Positions 22,855-31,203 of a stretch of 64,000 nucleotides of DNA are shown piece after piece. The position numbers were made by a program, and so were the translations under genes. The notes under the pieces are model-generated. The model was not told where the DNA came from and ran no database searches. It was given only the letters and a program-made list of their open reading frames with translations. The stretch is from Bacteroidetes bacterium UBA6221 (GTDB lineage: Bacteria; Bacteroidota; Bacteroidia; Chitinophagales; Chitinophagaceae): assembly GCA_002421685.1 (NCBI GenBank), contig DISB01000013.1, forward strand, positions 9,440-73,439, given 5' to 3'. Within the stretch, counting starts at the first letter, position 1. Each line of letters opens with the position of its first letter.

Positions 22855-24321
22855 TCAATTTCTTCCTATCTCCGTTTTCAATATTTCTACAGCTTTGGTG
22901 AGTTCTTTTGTATTCATAGAAGCAAAGCCCATTCGGCATGCATTCATCTTAGATTTATCGTAGGTGTAAGTACGGCCGTCTGGAAAGAACAGGCCTTTTA
23001 AAGCACAGCGTTCCGACAACCTTTGCAACGAAATAGCAGGATCAAAATGCGTCCAAAATGCTAATCCGCCTTCTGGCAGATCGCATTGTAGATAATCACT
23101 TAATTCGTCGTTTAGCAATTGATAAGCAGCGTTTCTCCGTTCTCTATAAATATTCACAGCCTTTCGGACATGGTTTTTGACCACGTTATTCCGAAATAAT
23201 ATGCCTACCGCTTCTTCCAAAATTTGATCACCCTGGCGGTCTATTAACCGTCTGTAAGTAGCTATCTCCTCAATAAAGTTTTTCGGTGCAATGACGTATC
23301 CGAGGCGAAATGCATGTGATAATATTTTTGAGAAGGATCCTACATACACTACATTGCCGTGTTTATCATTGCTGGCAATAGGTAGCAAAGGTTTATTTTC
23401 ATAATGATAGTCATAGTCATAGTCGTCTTCAATAATAGCAAAAGAGTACTGCTCTGCGAGTTGCAATAACTTCATACGCCGTTCCACTGATAACGTAACA
23501 GTTGTGGGATGATGATGATGAGAAGTAACATAGATACATTTAACTTTTTTCTTTCTACAAATTGTCTCCACTTCATCTATGATCATGCCTGAATTGTCAA
23601 CGCCTACTGTAAGCAAATTCGCGCCCAATGATGTAAAACAGTTATTTGCTGTTAGATAACTCGGCTTTGTTACTACTACATTGTCGCCATATTTGAGCAG
23701 CTTACTTGCAACGAGAAAAATACTCATCTGACTGCCGTGGGTTAACAATAAATTTTCTGAAGTAATGGAAAGCCCTCGATATGTCCGCATCATTTTTGCT
23801 AATTCATCACGGAGTAGAAGATTACCTGCCCCTGAGGCAACTTTTGCGAGTGTATTGCGACGTGCATTTTCAGCTAATATCTGACTGTAGGCTTTGCTGA
23901 ACGCAAGGCAAGGAGCGATACGTATGTCGGGGTATCCATCGTCAAACCCGAATAAAAATGACTTTCTTCCAATAGTTGGATGTATAGTTTTATGAAAGGA
24001 AAAGGCGGCAGTATCCGGATAGACTTTAATTTTTTTACCATAACTGCGAGGTTTTATTTCCGGTAGATTGTTATTGACAAATAATCCTTTTCTGTCTTTG
24101 CTTAAAAGCCATCCTTCAGACAACAGCTCTTGCATAGCGGATACCACTGTCTGCCTATGCACTCCGAAATATTCGCTTAGGACCCGTGAGGATGGCACCT
24201 TAACATCACTTTGCAATATCCCGTTCGCAATTAATTCCCTGAACGCATCCCGAAGCTGTAAATACACTGGCTGCTCGGCAGTATTCTCGAGCTTAATATA
24301 AGATAGATAGCTATAATTCAT
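22855..24321 (-). CDS. MocR/PdxR-type GntR regulator with aminotransferase domain
   Basis: This 488-residue protein has an N-terminal GntR winged helix-turn-helix (residues 15-85; KVPSSRVLSEYFGVHRQTVV) linked to a fold-type I aminotransferase domain. Its PLP-binding Lys is K332 in VGSFSKIL, with the following Arg339 (AFRLGYVIAPK) also as expected. Family knowledge: MocR proteins use PLP, or PLP adducts, as effectors and usually act on their own promoter and that of a divergent gene. The divergent gene here encodes a GNAT acetyltransferase, and a perfect palindrome lies between them. Effector and pathway are not evident. The region is AT-rich compared with the core genes further right. Confidence 0.9.
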   Translation of the reverse strand: MNYSYLSYIKLENTAEQPVYLQLRDAFRELIANGILQSDVKVPSSRVLSEYFGVHRQTVVSAMQELLSEGWLLSKDRKGLFVNNNLPEIKPRSYGKKIKVYPDTAAFSFHKTIHPTIGRKSFLFGFDDGYPDIRIAPCLAFSKAYSQILAENARRNTLAKVASGAGNLLLRDELAKMMRTYRGLSITSENLLLTHGSQMSIFLVASKLLKYGDNVVVTKPSYLTANNCFTSLGANLLTVGVDNSGMIIDEVETICRKKKVKCIYVTSHHHHPTTVTLSVERRMKLLQLAEQYSFAIIEDDYDYDYHYENKPLLPIASNDKHGNVVYVGSFSKILSHAFRLGYVIAPKNFIEEIATYRRLIDRQGDQILEEAVGILFRNNVVKNHVRKAVNIYRERRNAAYQLLNDELSDYLQCDLPEGGLAFWTHFDPAISLQRLSERCALKGLFFPDGRTYTYDKSKMNACRMGFASMNTKELTKAVEILKTEIGRN

Positions 24322-24365
24322 TGGACTGCTTATTTTATTGCATCTGGACTAGTAAACTAGTCCAG
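24322..24365. promoter_or_regulatory. Operator region between the MocR and GNAT genes
   Basis: A perfect palindrome has 10-bp arms: CTGGACTAGT (24344-24353) and ACTAGTCCAG (24356-24365), separated by AA. A further copy of TGGACT at 24322-24327 lies 23 bp (about two helical turns) before the TGGACT inside the first arm. The combination of a palindrome and a phased direct repeat is the kind of site MocR regulators bind. Its position next to the MocR start and 30 bp before the GNAT start suits control of both genes. Confidence 0.7.
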
Positions 24366-24395
24366 TAAAGGTAGAATTTTGGAATATAAATTATC

Positions 24396-25043
24396 ATGTT
24401 TATGAAATGGATTGACGACGACCTTTTGTTAGAAGGTGAACGAGTATTGTTAAAACCTCTGCAGGCCGACGAAATCGACGAATTGATAAAAGTAGGCAAC
24501 GACCCGAGGATATGGCAGTTCCTCGCAATTAAGTTTGAAGAACAGTATATCAGGAAGTATTTCTTTGAAGATGGGCTCTTAAACCGTGAAAAAGGCACAC
24601 ATTTTCCTTTTACAGTTTTCGACAAAGCTGGGAGTATTATAGGCACAACACGGTTTACAGAAATAGAGCCGGACCACAAGAAACTAGAAATAGGATGGAC
24701 TTGGTATAAGCGCGATGTTTGGGGAACAGGTATTAACGAAGAATGTAAATATCTTATGATGTCGTATGCTTTTGAAAAATTGGGAGCAATTCGAGTTCAA
24801 TTGAAAACAAATGATAAAAATTACCGGTCCCAACAAGCTATTCTTCGCGTGGGTTGTAAATTCGAGGGTATTTTACGAAATCACATTATCAGGGAGGGAT
24901 TCATACGCAAAGCAGCTATATTTAGCTTGGTAAAAGAGGAATGGCCAAGAGTGAAAGAAAATTTAAGAGCAATAATTGCAGCTAAATATTCCGGCACGTA
25001 TCAGCCGGAACTGGATTCTACAAATCTCACATTCGGGGACTAA
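24396..25043 (+). CDS. GNAT acetyltransferase (RimJ/RimL-like)
   Basis: This 215-residue protein has the Acetyltransf_3 pattern: LEGERVLLKPLQADEIDEL at the start, IGWTWYKRDVWGTGINEECK for the acetyl-CoA-binding region, and NYRSQQAILRVGCKFEGILR near the end, as in RimJ/RimL and related N-acetyltransferases. It is divergent from the MocR regulator and shares its operator, so its substrate is probably linked to the MocR regulon. A second in-frame Met two codons later (24402) is an alternative start. Confidence 0.85.
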   Translation: MFMKWIDDDLLLEGERVLLKPLQADEIDELIKVGNDPRIWQFLAIKFEEQYIRKYFFEDGLLNREKGTHFPFTVFDKAGSIIGTTRFTEIEPDHKKLEIGWTWYKRDVWGTGINEECKYLMMSYAFEKLGAIRVQLKTNDKNYRSQQAILRVGCKFEGILRNHIIREGFIRKAAIFSLVKEEWPRVKENLRAIIAAKYSGTYQPELDSTNLTFGD

Positions 25044-25201
25044 CCATACTACATTAAAACACTTAATGCAGCCACAACGCGTTCATCAATGGATAAATAC
25101 ACGCTCTTACTGGTTAAAGAATCCCGCTTAATAAATTTTAAAGTTGACTCTATATGTATCATTCCATTTTAAATAATCCATCTGCGAAATTTTAATTATC
25201 T

Positions 25202-25675
25202 ATGATTATCAAACTGACAACTGATCCGGGGGAAATTGATGAATGTGCACATCTCATGTATAGCTCCGATCCTTTTACTACTTTGAAATTCGATCATAAA
25301 CGATGCTTAGCAAGTTTTGAAGGGGATTATAAAGAAGTATATCTAGCTTATATCAATGATGAAATCGCCGGTTTTGTCGTTCTACAACTGGTAGGCCCGC
25401 TACGGGGTTACATTCAGACAATATGTCTTAAACCAGAATTCAGAAACAGAGGGATTGGTACTTCATTGTTGAAGTTTAGCGAGGAAAGATTGTTTAAAAT
25501 TTCTCCAAATGTTTTTATATGCGTTTCATCTTTTAACCACAACGCACAAAGGTTATATGCAAGTTTAGGATTCGAAAAAATTGGTATAGTAACAGATATG
25601 TTTGTTGAAGGATATGATGAATATATTCTAAGAAAGACTACAGGATCATATTCTAATTTTACTTCAGGAACCTAA
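25202..25675 (+). CDS. GNAT acetyltransferase
   Basis: This 157-residue single-domain GNAT protein has the acetyl-CoA pyrophosphate loop RNRGIGTSLL at about residues 80-89, the preceding beta-strand (IQTICLKPEF) and the later NHNAQRLYASLGFEKIG motif. The substrate is unknown. It follows the RimJ-like gene by 158 bp, with no obvious shared promoter signal. Confidence 0.85.
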   Translation: MIIKLTTDPGEIDECAHLMYSSDPFTTLKFDHKRCLASFEGDYKEVYLAYINDEIAGFVVLQLVGPLRGYIQTICLKPEFRNRGIGTSLLKFSEERLFKISPNVFICVSSFNHNAQRLYASLGFEKIGIVTDMFVEGYDEYILRKTTGSYSNFTSGT

Positions 25676-25819
25676 ACCGTCATTTGGCCTTTCCGTTAAG
25701 GAACTAGCCTCAATATGAACGTGACGCATATTTATAACAAATGAAATTAAAATTGTAGCATTAGACATTTACTTACAGTCACTTTACAACTTGTAACGCC
25801 TTAAAATAGTAATCAATAG

Positions 25820-26320
25820 ATGACCCCTATTTCATACAGATGTGCAAAACATGAGGATGTTAAGCAATTAAATGATTTGCGTATCGCTTCCTATTCTGAA
25901 TTTGAAAAATCGCTGCCTGGGGATGGCTGGGCGACATTAAATGCAAACCTGCATGATAACAATAAACTGAAAGAGGTTTTAAATAATTCACACGCTTTTG
26001 TGGGAGAAATATATGGCCGCATTGTAGGTATGGCATTTCTGGTAAGTAATGGCAACCCTACAACTATATACCCTGCTGAGTGGTCATATATAAGAATGGT
26101 GGGCGTGCATCCTGATTTTCGCGGAAAAGGCATCGGAAAAAAACTCACTTGTATGTGTATTGACAACGCACGTGAAAATGGAGAAAAGATTATCGGACTG
26201 CACACATCTGAGGTAATGAATACCGCCCGATATCTATATGAAAGTCTCGGTTTTACTGTATATAAAGAAATAGACAGGATATTTGGCGTACGCTACTGGT
26301 TATACAAAATGAACCTATGA
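25820..26320 (+). CDS. GNAT acetyltransferase
   Basis: This 166-residue single-domain GNAT protein has the motif A loop RGKGIGKKLT after IRMVGVHPDF, and the C-terminal NTARYLYESLGFTVYKEI. It is the third acetyltransferase in a row on this strand, though the three are not close copies of one another. The substrate is unknown. The gene is the last before the tRNA-Arg that borders the core chromosome. Confidence 0.85.
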   Translation: MTPISYRCAKHEDVKQLNDLRIASYSEFEKSLPGDGWATLNANLHDNNKLKEVLNNSHAFVGEIYGRIVGMAFLVSNGNPTTIYPAEWSYIRMVGVHPDFRGKGIGKKLTCMCIDNARENGEKIIGLHTSEVMNTARYLYESLGFTVYKEIDRIFGVRYWLYKMNL

Positions 26321-26446
26321 CAGCAGAGTCTTTTTCGGATGCTTTGAAATAGAATCGGGCGTTTGTAAACAGACTCTTTGGTACTCGAACCAATTCCTAT
26401 TGAAAATGAGCTATTTAGTAATAAGGCGGAAAGGCTCCAAAATCAT

Positions 26447-26471
26447 AAAAGCCGCTACTGTAGCGGCTTTT
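26447..26471. terminator. Bidirectional terminator hairpin between GNAT and tRNA-Arg
   Basis: AAAAGCCGCTA (26447-26457) pairs with TAGCGGCTTTT (26461-26471) around a 3-nt loop. It is terminator-like on both strands and lies 11 bp beyond the 3' end of the leftward tRNA-Arg. Confidence 0.85.
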
Positions 26472-26481
26472 ACATTTCAAG

Positions 26482-26555
26482 TGATCCGGATTGGATTCGA
26501 ACCAATGGCCTGCTGCTTAGAAGGCAGCTGCTCTATCCAGCTGAGCTACCGGACC
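26482..26555 (-). tRNA. tRNA-Arg (anticodon TCT)
   Basis: The minus strand folds into a full cloverleaf. The acceptor stem is GGTCCGG/CCGGATC with one G-U pair and discriminator A. The D-arm is GCTC..GAGC, the anticodon stem GCTGC/GCAGC encloses loop CTTCTAA (anticodon TCT, reading AGA), and the T-arm contains GGTTCGAATCC. The CCA end is not encoded. Its 3' end faces the accessory region to the left. Confidence 0.97.
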
Positions 26556-26595
26556 ATAATTTGCGGGTGCAAAGTTAGGCAAAAATGAATGAGTA

Positions 26596-27504
26596 TCATC
26601 TCTTTTTATCAATCGCTTTGGGGCTGGGTACAGGAGCCTCGCCGTCTTCCCTGATGTCAATAGGTATCAGGTTTTGCACAAAGGACCATTTATCGCCTTT
26701 CCATTTAAAGCCGTCATACTGGCCGCTGGGCACATACGTGTACTTCCTGTTCGGGTCATTCACCTGCGAAACCAGCCTGTCGAAATAGATAGCCTTAAAT
26801 TCGTCGTCCCAGTTCATAGATACCTGTACTTCCTTTTTATACTCTAATATGAACCTGTTGATAAGGCGCTCGGGTTTGCATGTTGAATTATACTCAAATA
26901 TTTGTGCGCCAAACACAACGCCGGTGTCGGAAATGATCAACGGGTCCAGTATTTTTTTGTTGCTGAGCGGGCTCGATGCGTTCAATGAAAATACTGTATA
27001 GACTGTTTCTCCGTCCACGTTCTGCGGCATGATACGGTATATCAGCCCGCCATACCACTTACCCTTTGTCAATACCGTATCTTCGGCGCATTTTTTCAGT
27101 TCGGATGAATAGTCTATCAAAGGGAACAACTTCAGTTCTTCAGTAGGCATCTGTATTGCACCGTAGTACCTGCGCGTCACTTCTGTGGGCGCTATCACCC
27201 AGTTAAATACACGAAAAGAACGGTCGTCTGGGTATATTATGTTGATCACTTCCTTCAGTTTGGGAAATTCATAACTCCAGGAATTGGGCTGTTTTAAGGC
27301 CTGTACCAGTTGTTTCACAAACTTTTCCGTATAGTTAATCCGAAAGTCCGGTATATACGCATGATACATAGAGTCGGCGACAACCAGCAACGAATCTTCC
27401 ATCCTGCTTAGTTTGTCATCTCTATCCTGTGCATGTGCAGAACTGCCAAAAAACAACAATGCAACCGGCAATAACAGGGCATACATTCTATTGAGCATGG
27501 ACAA
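26596..27504 (-). CDS. Exported protein of unknown function
   Basis: This 302-residue protein has a signal peptide (MYALLLPVALLFFGSSAHAQ). The mature region contains KQPNSWSYEFPKLKEVINII and a stretch YPDDRSFRVFNWVIAPTEVT, giving the impression of a conserved periplasmic or outer-membrane-associated Bacteroidota protein. I do not know its function. Downstream in the leftward direction comes the tRNA-Arg; upstream the Fe-S protein genes diverge from it. Codon use fits the core chromosome. The start could also be one of two Met codons a few residues later. Confidence 0.75.
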   Translation of the reverse strand: MSMLNRMYALLLPVALLFFGSSAHAQDRDDKLSRMEDSLLVVADSMYHAYIPDFRINYTEKFVKQLVQALKQPNSWSYEFPKLKEVINIIYPDDRSFRVFNWVIAPTEVTRRYYGAIQMPTEELKLFPLIDYSSELKKCAEDTVLTKGKWYGGLIYRIMPQNVDGETVYTVFSLNASSPLSNKKILDPLIISDTGVVFGAQIFEYNSTCKPERLINRFILEYKKEVQVSMNWDDEFKAIYFDRLVSQVNDPNRKYTYVPSGQYDGFKWKGDKWSFVQNLIPIDIREDGEAPVPSPKAIDKKR

Positions 27505-27617
27505 TCAATATTTACCTTTCAAACCTAAACAATTTAGCCGAAACATGATAGCCGCAACTGTTAAACTATGTTTTTAGCCCAAAAGCCATTAATTTCGAAG
27601 CGGCAAAAACACAGCGC

Positions 27618-28937
27618 ATGCAGCTTATTCAGCAGATTTTATTCATAATAATTTCCGGCATATCAATATACTTGTTCGCCAGGAAAGTGGGCGAAATAAG
27701 AAGGAATATTATGCTGGGGCGAAAAGAAGACCTGACTGACAATCCCGGCCAGCGGTGGAAAAACATGGCATTACTAGCCCTGGGGCAAAAAAAGATGTTC
27801 AAACGCCCCGTTCCAGCCATCCTGCACCTTTTTGTATATGCCGGGTTCATTATCATTAATATCGAAATACTGGAAATCATATTGGATGGCATGTCGGGGC
27901 AACACAGGATGTTTGCACCAGTGCTGGGTGGTTTGTATGCCATATTAATAGGTTGTTTTGAGATACTGGCCGTGTTGGTATTACTGGGCTGTGCTATATT
28001 CCTGGCTCGTCGTAACCTGTTGAAAACGCCCCGCCTTGTACAGGCTGAACTGGACGGCTGGCCGAAAAATGACGCCAACCTCATCCTCATCATGGAGATA
28101 GTTCTGATGACCTTATTCCTCTCTATGAATACTGCAGACCTCGTATTGCAGGAAAGAGGAGTAGAACATTATACCCAAACCGATACTTTCTGGATAACCG
28201 GCATGTTCACCGGCCTATTTTCGGGTTTGTCAAACGAGGCATTGGTGGGCATAGAACGCGGCGGCTGGTGGTTGCATATTGTGGGTGTGTTTATCTTTAT
28301 GAACTACCTACCCTACTCCAAGCATTTCCATATTATCGTCTCCTTCCCCAATGCCTGGTATATGCGCCTGAAAAAACAGGGTGAAATGAAGAACATGAAG
28401 GAGATACAGAACGAGGTACTGTATATGATGGAGCCTGATAAAGCGCCTACAGACGCTACCCCGGCCGAACAACAGCGTTTTGGCGCAAAGGATGTAATGG
28501 ACCTGAGCTGGAAAAACCTGATGGATGCTTATGCATGTACGGAGTGCGGACGTTGTACGGCTGTGTGCCCCGCTAATATTACCGGAAAAAAACTGTCTCC
28601 ACGCAAAATAATGATGAATACCCGCGACCGGTTGGAAGAGGTAGGCGCGAACATTAATAAAAACAAGGAATATGTAGATGACGGCAAGACACTTGTACAT
28701 GACTATATATCGGTGGAAGAATTGCGGGCCTGCACCACATGCCAGGCTTGTGTAGAGGCTTGCCCGGTGAGTATTGACCCACTGAATATCATATACCAGC
28801 TTCGCCGTTCTTTAATAATGGAAGAAAGTAACAGCCCGGAAGAATGGAACCTGATGTTTGGCAACATAGAAAACAATATGGCGCCATGGAAGTTCAGTCC
28901 TGATGAAAGGGATAAATGGGCGGAGGAAATGTCTTAA
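27618..28937 (+). CDS. Membrane-bound 4Fe-4S protein (HdrC/DsrK-like with membrane domain)
   Basis: This 439-residue protein has an N-terminal hydrophobic domain with about five membrane helices (residues 1-240, nitrate-reductase-gamma-like). A cytoplasmic domain follows with two CxxCxxCxxxCP motifs: CTECGRCTAVCP (about 312-323) and CTTCQACVEACP (about 376-387), each predicted to hold a [4Fe-4S] cluster. It passes electrons between the quinone pool and a soluble partner. The partner is probably the CCG-domain protein that follows 27 bp downstream, as in heterodisulfide-reductase-like complexes. The electron donor and acceptor cannot be read from the sequence. Confidence 0.85.
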   Translation: MQLIQQILFIIISGISIYLFARKVGEIRRNIMLGRKEDLTDNPGQRWKNMALLALGQKKMFKRPVPAILHLFVYAGFIIINIEILEIILDGMSGQHRMFAPVLGGLYAILIGCFEILAVLVLLGCAIFLARRNLLKTPRLVQAELDGWPKNDANLILIMEIVLMTLFLSMNTADLVLQERGVEHYTQTDTFWITGMFTGLFSGLSNEALVGIERGGWWLHIVGVFIFMNYLPYSKHFHIIVSFPNAWYMRLKKQGEMKNMKEIQNEVLYMMEPDKAPTDATPAEQQRFGAKDVMDLSWKNLMDAYACTECGRCTAVCPANITGKKLSPRKIMMNTRDRLEEVGANINKNKEYVDDGKTLVHDYISVEELRACTTCQACVEACPVSIDPLNIIYQLRRSLIMEESNSPEEWNLMFGNIENNMAPWKFSPDERDKWAEEMS

Positions 28938-28964
28938 CAATTAACAACGTAGAAAGAAAGTAAC

Positions 28965-29747
28965 ATGAACATAAAATCAATGGCTGAATATGCTGCCAAT
29001 GGCGAAATGCCGGAGGTATTGTTTTGGGTAGGGTGTGCAGGCAGCTTCGACCAGAGGGCACAGAGAATAACCAAAGCTTTTGCGCAAATATTGGATAAAG
29101 TAGGTGTAAAGTTTGCCATACTGGGCAAAGAAGAAATGTGCACGGGCGACCCCGCACGGCGAGCAGGCAACGAGTTCCTGTTCCAGATGATGGCGTATAA
29201 TAATATCCAAACCCTGAATGGATATGGCATAAAGAAAATAGTCACAGCCTGCCCGCACTGCTTTAATATCATTGGCAATGAATATCCTGTACTGGGCGGT
29301 AATTACGAAGTGATACACCATACTACTTTCCTGCAACAAATCATAAATGATGGCCGTATCCGCCTGAAGGAAGGGGGTGTTTTTAAAGGCAAGAAAATAA
29401 CCTACCACGACAGTTGCTACCTGGGCCGGGGCAATAATATATACGAGGCCCCGCGCGAAGTATTGCAGGCGCTGGATGTAGAACTGGTAGAAATGAAACG
29501 CTGCCGTACCAACGGCATGTGTTGCGGCGCGGGGGGTGCACAGATGTTTAAAGAAGAAGAGAAAGGCAAAACCCGTGTAAACTATGAACGTAGCGAAGAA
29601 GCCCTGGATACCGGCGCTACTATTATTGCCGCCAATTGTCCCTTCTGTACTACCATGCTTACCGATGGTGTAAAGAACAAAGAGAAAGAAGACGATGTAA
29701 AAGTGTTGGATATCGCCGAAATGGTGGCGCAGTCGCTGGCGGAATAG
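28965..29747 (+). CDS. CCG-domain Fe-S protein (HdrB-like)
   Basis: This 260-residue protein has two Cys-rich CCG modules: GCAGS..C..CPHCFNIIGNEY in the first half and GRCRTNGMCCGAGGAQM plus NCPFCTTMLTDG in the second. This is the pattern of HdrB/glycolate-oxidase-iron-sulfur (GlpC-like) proteins that bind a non-cubane or [4Fe-4S] cluster. It lies immediately downstream of the HdrC-like membrane protein, and the two should form one redox complex. No flavoprotein HdrA is encoded nearby. Confidence 0.87.
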   Translation: MNIKSMAEYAANGEMPEVLFWVGCAGSFDQRAQRITKAFAQILDKVGVKFAILGKEEMCTGDPARRAGNEFLFQMMAYNNIQTLNGYGIKKIVTACPHCFNIIGNEYPVLGGNYEVIHHTTFLQQIINDGRIRLKEGGVFKGKKITYHDSCYLGRGNNIYEAPREVLQALDVELVEMKRCRTNGMCCGAGGAQMFKEEEKGKTRVNYERSEEALDTGATIIAANCPFCTTMLTDGVKNKEKEDDVKVLDIAEMVAQSLAE

Positions 29748-29753
29748 AAAACA

Positions 29754-30392
29754 ATGAAATTCCTTAACACCTCACAAGAAAAAACAAGCTGGGAAAACAG
29801 CTTAATAAACGATCTGGCTTTTATTAAGCAGCATAAGCGATACCCATTAGGCAAACGTACGGTAGCGCCTGCCGCTCTTATTGGCTTTGCTTTATTGGCA
29901 GTAGTACGTGTCGCCTGGCCATTCCTGTTCATTACCGCGTCAGGTGCATCGTCAGAATCAAAATCACTATTGCAATGGATATTCACCCTGTCGTTAGTTG
30001 TTTTGCTGGCCACAGTGCTGTATTCTTTTTTCAAAATATTGAGATTTGAAATATTGAAAACGCCCTGCCATTTGCAGGAAAATATCGCTTTGCTCAAAAA
30101 GTTCTTTGTTTCTAATCACCTGGCTTACACCCAACACGCCGAAGCTGCCGAGGTTTTTATGATATTGAGCCGCAACCTGGACGCTAACCCGAACAGGGAC
30201 TACCGCGAAGTAATGGTATTCATTGCCGACGATAAACAGATACTGGTAAACAGCCATTTTACAGGTAAAAAATTCAACATAGCTCCACCCTCCCGCAACT
30301 ATAAGCGTATGGCTCGCGAGCTACAGAAATGGCTGAATGATGAACAAATAAAAAACAATGATAATTCTCGCCTTCCGGTAAATTCTTTCTGA
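29754..30392 (+). CDS. Membrane protein of unknown function
   Basis: This 212-residue protein has two membrane segments (about residues 42-64 and 76-98; IGFALLAVVRVAWPFLFI and FTLSLVVLLATVLYSFF) and a C-terminal cytoplasmic domain of about 110 residues. It starts 6 bp after the HdrB-like gene, so it is likely to be co-transcribed with the Fe-S pair. No family recognised. Confidence 0.75.
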   Translation: MKFLNTSQEKTSWENSLINDLAFIKQHKRYPLGKRTVAPAALIGFALLAVVRVAWPFLFITASGASSESKSLLQWIFTLSLVVLLATVLYSFFKILRFEILKTPCHLQENIALLKKFFVSNHLAYTQHAEAAEVFMILSRNLDANPNRDYREVMVFIADDKQILVNSHFTGKKFNIAPPSRNYKRMARELQKWLNDEQIKNNDNSRLPVNSF

Positions 30393-30394
30393 CG

Positions 30395-30402
30395 TAACTT
30401 TG
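30395..30402 (+). promoter_or_regulatory. Candidate -7 box immediately before the next gene
   Basis: TAACTTTG, an exact TANNTTTG match followed by the favoured CAGC, ends 4 bp before the ATG at 30407. Transcription from it would begin at or next to the start codon, giving a leaderless or nearly leaderless mRNA. Confidence 0.5.
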
Positions 30403-30406
30403 CAGC

Positions 30407-30922
30407 ATGTTACAGGATTTAAAAGACATTCTTCCCGGCGGATTTTCTGAAAATTCAAAAGTGTGGGTGTACCAAAGCAGCCGGGCTTTTATTGAGAAAG
30501 AAGAAACTGAAATAAACGAGCAATTGTACCAGTTTTATGCGCAATGGCTCTCGCACGGCGAGCCGGTAAAGGGCTGGGCTAAACTGTTGTTCAAACAGTT
30601 TATCGTGGTGATGGCAGATGAAACAGATACCCATGTAGGCGGTTGCAGCACCGATGCTTCAGTACGTGTGATAAAAAGCATAGAGCGCCAGTACGAAGTC
30701 AATATGTTTGACAGACTGATGCTGACCTTCCTGGTGAATGGTAAAGCGCAAATGCTGCCCATGAACCAGGTACAGTATGCCCTGGACAAAGGGTATATAC
30801 AACAAGACACTCCCCTCTTTAACAATACCGTTGTTACAAAAAAAGACCTGGTCGATAATTGGCTCGTGCCCCTGAACAAAAGTTGGCTGGCGGCGAGGCT
30901 AAAAATGGAATCCGCTATATAA
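30407..30922 (+). CDS. Conserved Bacteroidota protein of unknown function
   Basis: This 171-residue soluble protein (MLQDLKDILPGGFSENSKV...) belongs to a family that is widespread in Bacteroidota and often labelled an ABC transporter ATPase in databases. No Walker A, signature or Walker B motif is visible, so that label is not supported by the sequence. Conserved-looking features are HVGGCSTDASVRVIKSIE and the aromatic core DRLMLTFLVNG. It follows the membrane protein gene with a 14-bp gap and may also have its own promoter. Confidence 0.75.
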   Translation: MLQDLKDILPGGFSENSKVWVYQSSRAFIEKEETEINEQLYQFYAQWLSHGEPVKGWAKLLFKQFIVVMADETDTHVGGCSTDASVRVIKSIERQYEVNMFDRLMLTFLVNGKAQMLPMNQVQYALDKGYIQQDTPLFNNTVVTKKDLVDNWLVPLNKSWLAARLKMESAI

Positions 30923-30947
30923 AATATGTATCCGAAATCGGAAAAAT

Positions 30948-30981
30948 AAAATCCCTTTGGTGGTTCACCAAAGGGATTTTT
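30948..30981. terminator. Bidirectional terminator between a + strand gene and tRNA-Cys
   Basis: A perfect stem of about 15 bp (30948-30962 with 30966-30980) has the core ATCCCTTTGGTG/CACCAAAGGGAT, a 3-nt loop, A-rich 5' and T-rich 3' flanks. It ends both the rightward gene and the leftward tRNA-Cys. Confidence 0.9.
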
Positions 30982-30987
30982 CTGTAG

Positions 30988-31058
30988 AGGTCACGAGCGG
31001 ATTCGAACCGCTGTACGAGGTTTTGCAGACCTCTGCCTAGCCACTCGGCCACGTGACC
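30988..31058 (-). tRNA. tRNA-Cys (anticodon GCA)
   Basis: The minus strand forms a cloverleaf with acceptor stem GGTCACG/CGTGACC, discriminator T, anticodon stem GAGGT/ACCTC with loop CTGCAAA (anticodon GCA), and T-arm GCGGTTCGAATCCGC. Discriminator U and GCA are both typical of tRNA-Cys. CCA is not encoded. Confidence 0.97.
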
Positions 31059-31203
31059 GTACGAGGGGATTGCAAATGTAGTAAAAAATCACTGCTTCAC
31101 AAGTGCGTCTAAAAATATCGCATCCCGCTATCTTCTTCACGCCAAAAGTCTTTTTAATATATGTTATATAAAGGTTCAACTTTATTAGCTTTACAGGCAA
31201 TTT

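Noticed and set aside
26596..27504. Gliding protein GldN
   Set aside because: Size and signal peptide are similar, but the sequence features of GldN are not present. It is left as unknown.
30407..30922. ABC transporter ATPase label for this gene
   Set aside because: The sequence contains no Walker A, signature or Walker B motif, so the common database label is not supported.
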